In this document: positions 63,690-64,000 of the stretch, in pieces
How the letters are laid out: every line of letters starts with the position of its first letter
Numbering within the stretch: position 1 is the first letter of the stretch
Source: Ilex aquifolium
Lineage: Eukaryota > Streptophyta > Magnoliopsida > Aquifoliales > Aquifoliaceae
DNA: 64,000 bases
Assembly (NCBI GenBank): GCA_951799425.1
Contig: OX637394.1
Location: 33,950,001-34,014,000, forward strand
Direction of reading: 5' to 3'
Notes under the pieces: model-generated
Told to the model about the DNA's origin: nothing
Database searches by the model: none
Seen by the model: the letters and a program-made list of their open reading frames with translations, nothing else
Translations under genes and position numbers: made by a program

Positions 63690-64000
63690 AGCTAGCCGGG
63701 TCAACATCGCCACCACCAGAGGAGCTTCAAGGAGAAGGGTTGAATCGAGGCTCGAACTTGTCAAAGCCAAGATCCGGGAACTTCTCAAGAGCTTGCTCTT
63801 CAAAATTGGAAAACCCACACACAAAGGCATGAGTAGCTTCCCCTTTCAATGTCTCTATCTCCTTTCTTCACTATCAGTCTGCTCAGCACTAGCTCCCTCA
63901 ACAGATTTCTTAGGGTTCAACGCCTCAACCTCCGACATGAAAGAGTCCAAGTCAAAGTCGGGGTATGACCTCTCAACCTGCTCCTGGAATTTCATAACCC
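63690..64000 (-). pseudogene. Second antisense ORF remnant (runs off the window)
   Basis: Minus strand from the edge reads VMKFQEQVERSYPDFDLDSF, MSEVEALNPKKSVEGASAEQ and TDSEERR; after a one-base shift, EIETLKGEATHAFVCGFSNF, EEQALEKFPDLGFDKFEPRF and NPSP with a stop. The GFSNFEEQALEKFPDLGF pattern resembles the C-terminus of the acidic, coiled-coil proteins linked to Tat elements. I cannot name a function. Confidence 0.45.

Noticed and set aside
1-64000. An operon-like or defence-type novel system
   Set aside because: The window is plant nuclear DNA; every multi-domain coding region I could read belongs to a transposon or to the one host gene.

Overview
This window is eukaryotic nuclear DNA from a flowering plant, most likely a eudicot. 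It holds spliced exons with GT/AG borders, plant-type Ty3/gypsy chromovirus and Tat-like elements, Ty1/copia elements, a hAT DNA transposon with relatives, a tRNA-derived SINE and a LINE fragment. I see no prokaryotic operon, CRISPR array, rRNA or tRNA gene. By eye, well over half of the sequence is transposon-derived.

The one host gene I can support lies on the minus strand between 28236 and 59130 and continues beyond what I can find on the right. It is the beta subunit of ER glucosidase II (PSL4/PRKCSH type). I reconstruct twelve in-phase exons: a coiled-coil exon, three acidic exons, a cysteine-rich MRH lectin region and a last exon ending in HDEL. Two introns of about 14.1 kb and 13.9 kb interrupt the acidic region and are packed with transposons, so much of the right half of the window is intron of this gene.

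Layout: 1-16342 is a nest of Ty3/gypsy elements. An old, decayed element (internal parts 1597-3938 and 12802-13686, 3' LTR 13687-16342) was split by a younger chromovirus-like element (3939-12796, TSD AAGTA), which itself took in a solo LTR (6167-8037, TSD GTAGG). A related solo LTR of opposite orientation fills 1-1596. 16343-20769 holds decayed, partly duplicated coding sequence. 20770-25269 is a copia element with identical LTRs, TSD GTATT and a broken pol. 25270-27900 is intergenic. 27900-30678 holds the 3' exons of the host gene. 30679-44544 (large intron 1) holds a SINE, MITEs, an LTR split by a 5.1-kb hAT element (34569-39660, TSD GTTTTGAC) and by an AAGCACGGATA-ended element, and a LINE fragment. 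44545-44794 holds two small exons. 44795-58930 (large intron 2) holds a hAT-type MITE and a three-layer copia nest (48112-56409). 58931-59130 is the most upstream exon found. 59450-64000 holds a copia 3' fragment and a Tat-like Ty3 fragment with integrase, a ~110-bp tandem array and antisense coding remnants.

The most unusual signal is a set of short perfect palindromes, different from family to family, inside the LTRs of at least three retrotransposon groups. In the chromovirus-type LTRs the last palindrome sits 51-53 bp upstream of a TATA box, and the number of copies differs even between the two LTRs of one element.
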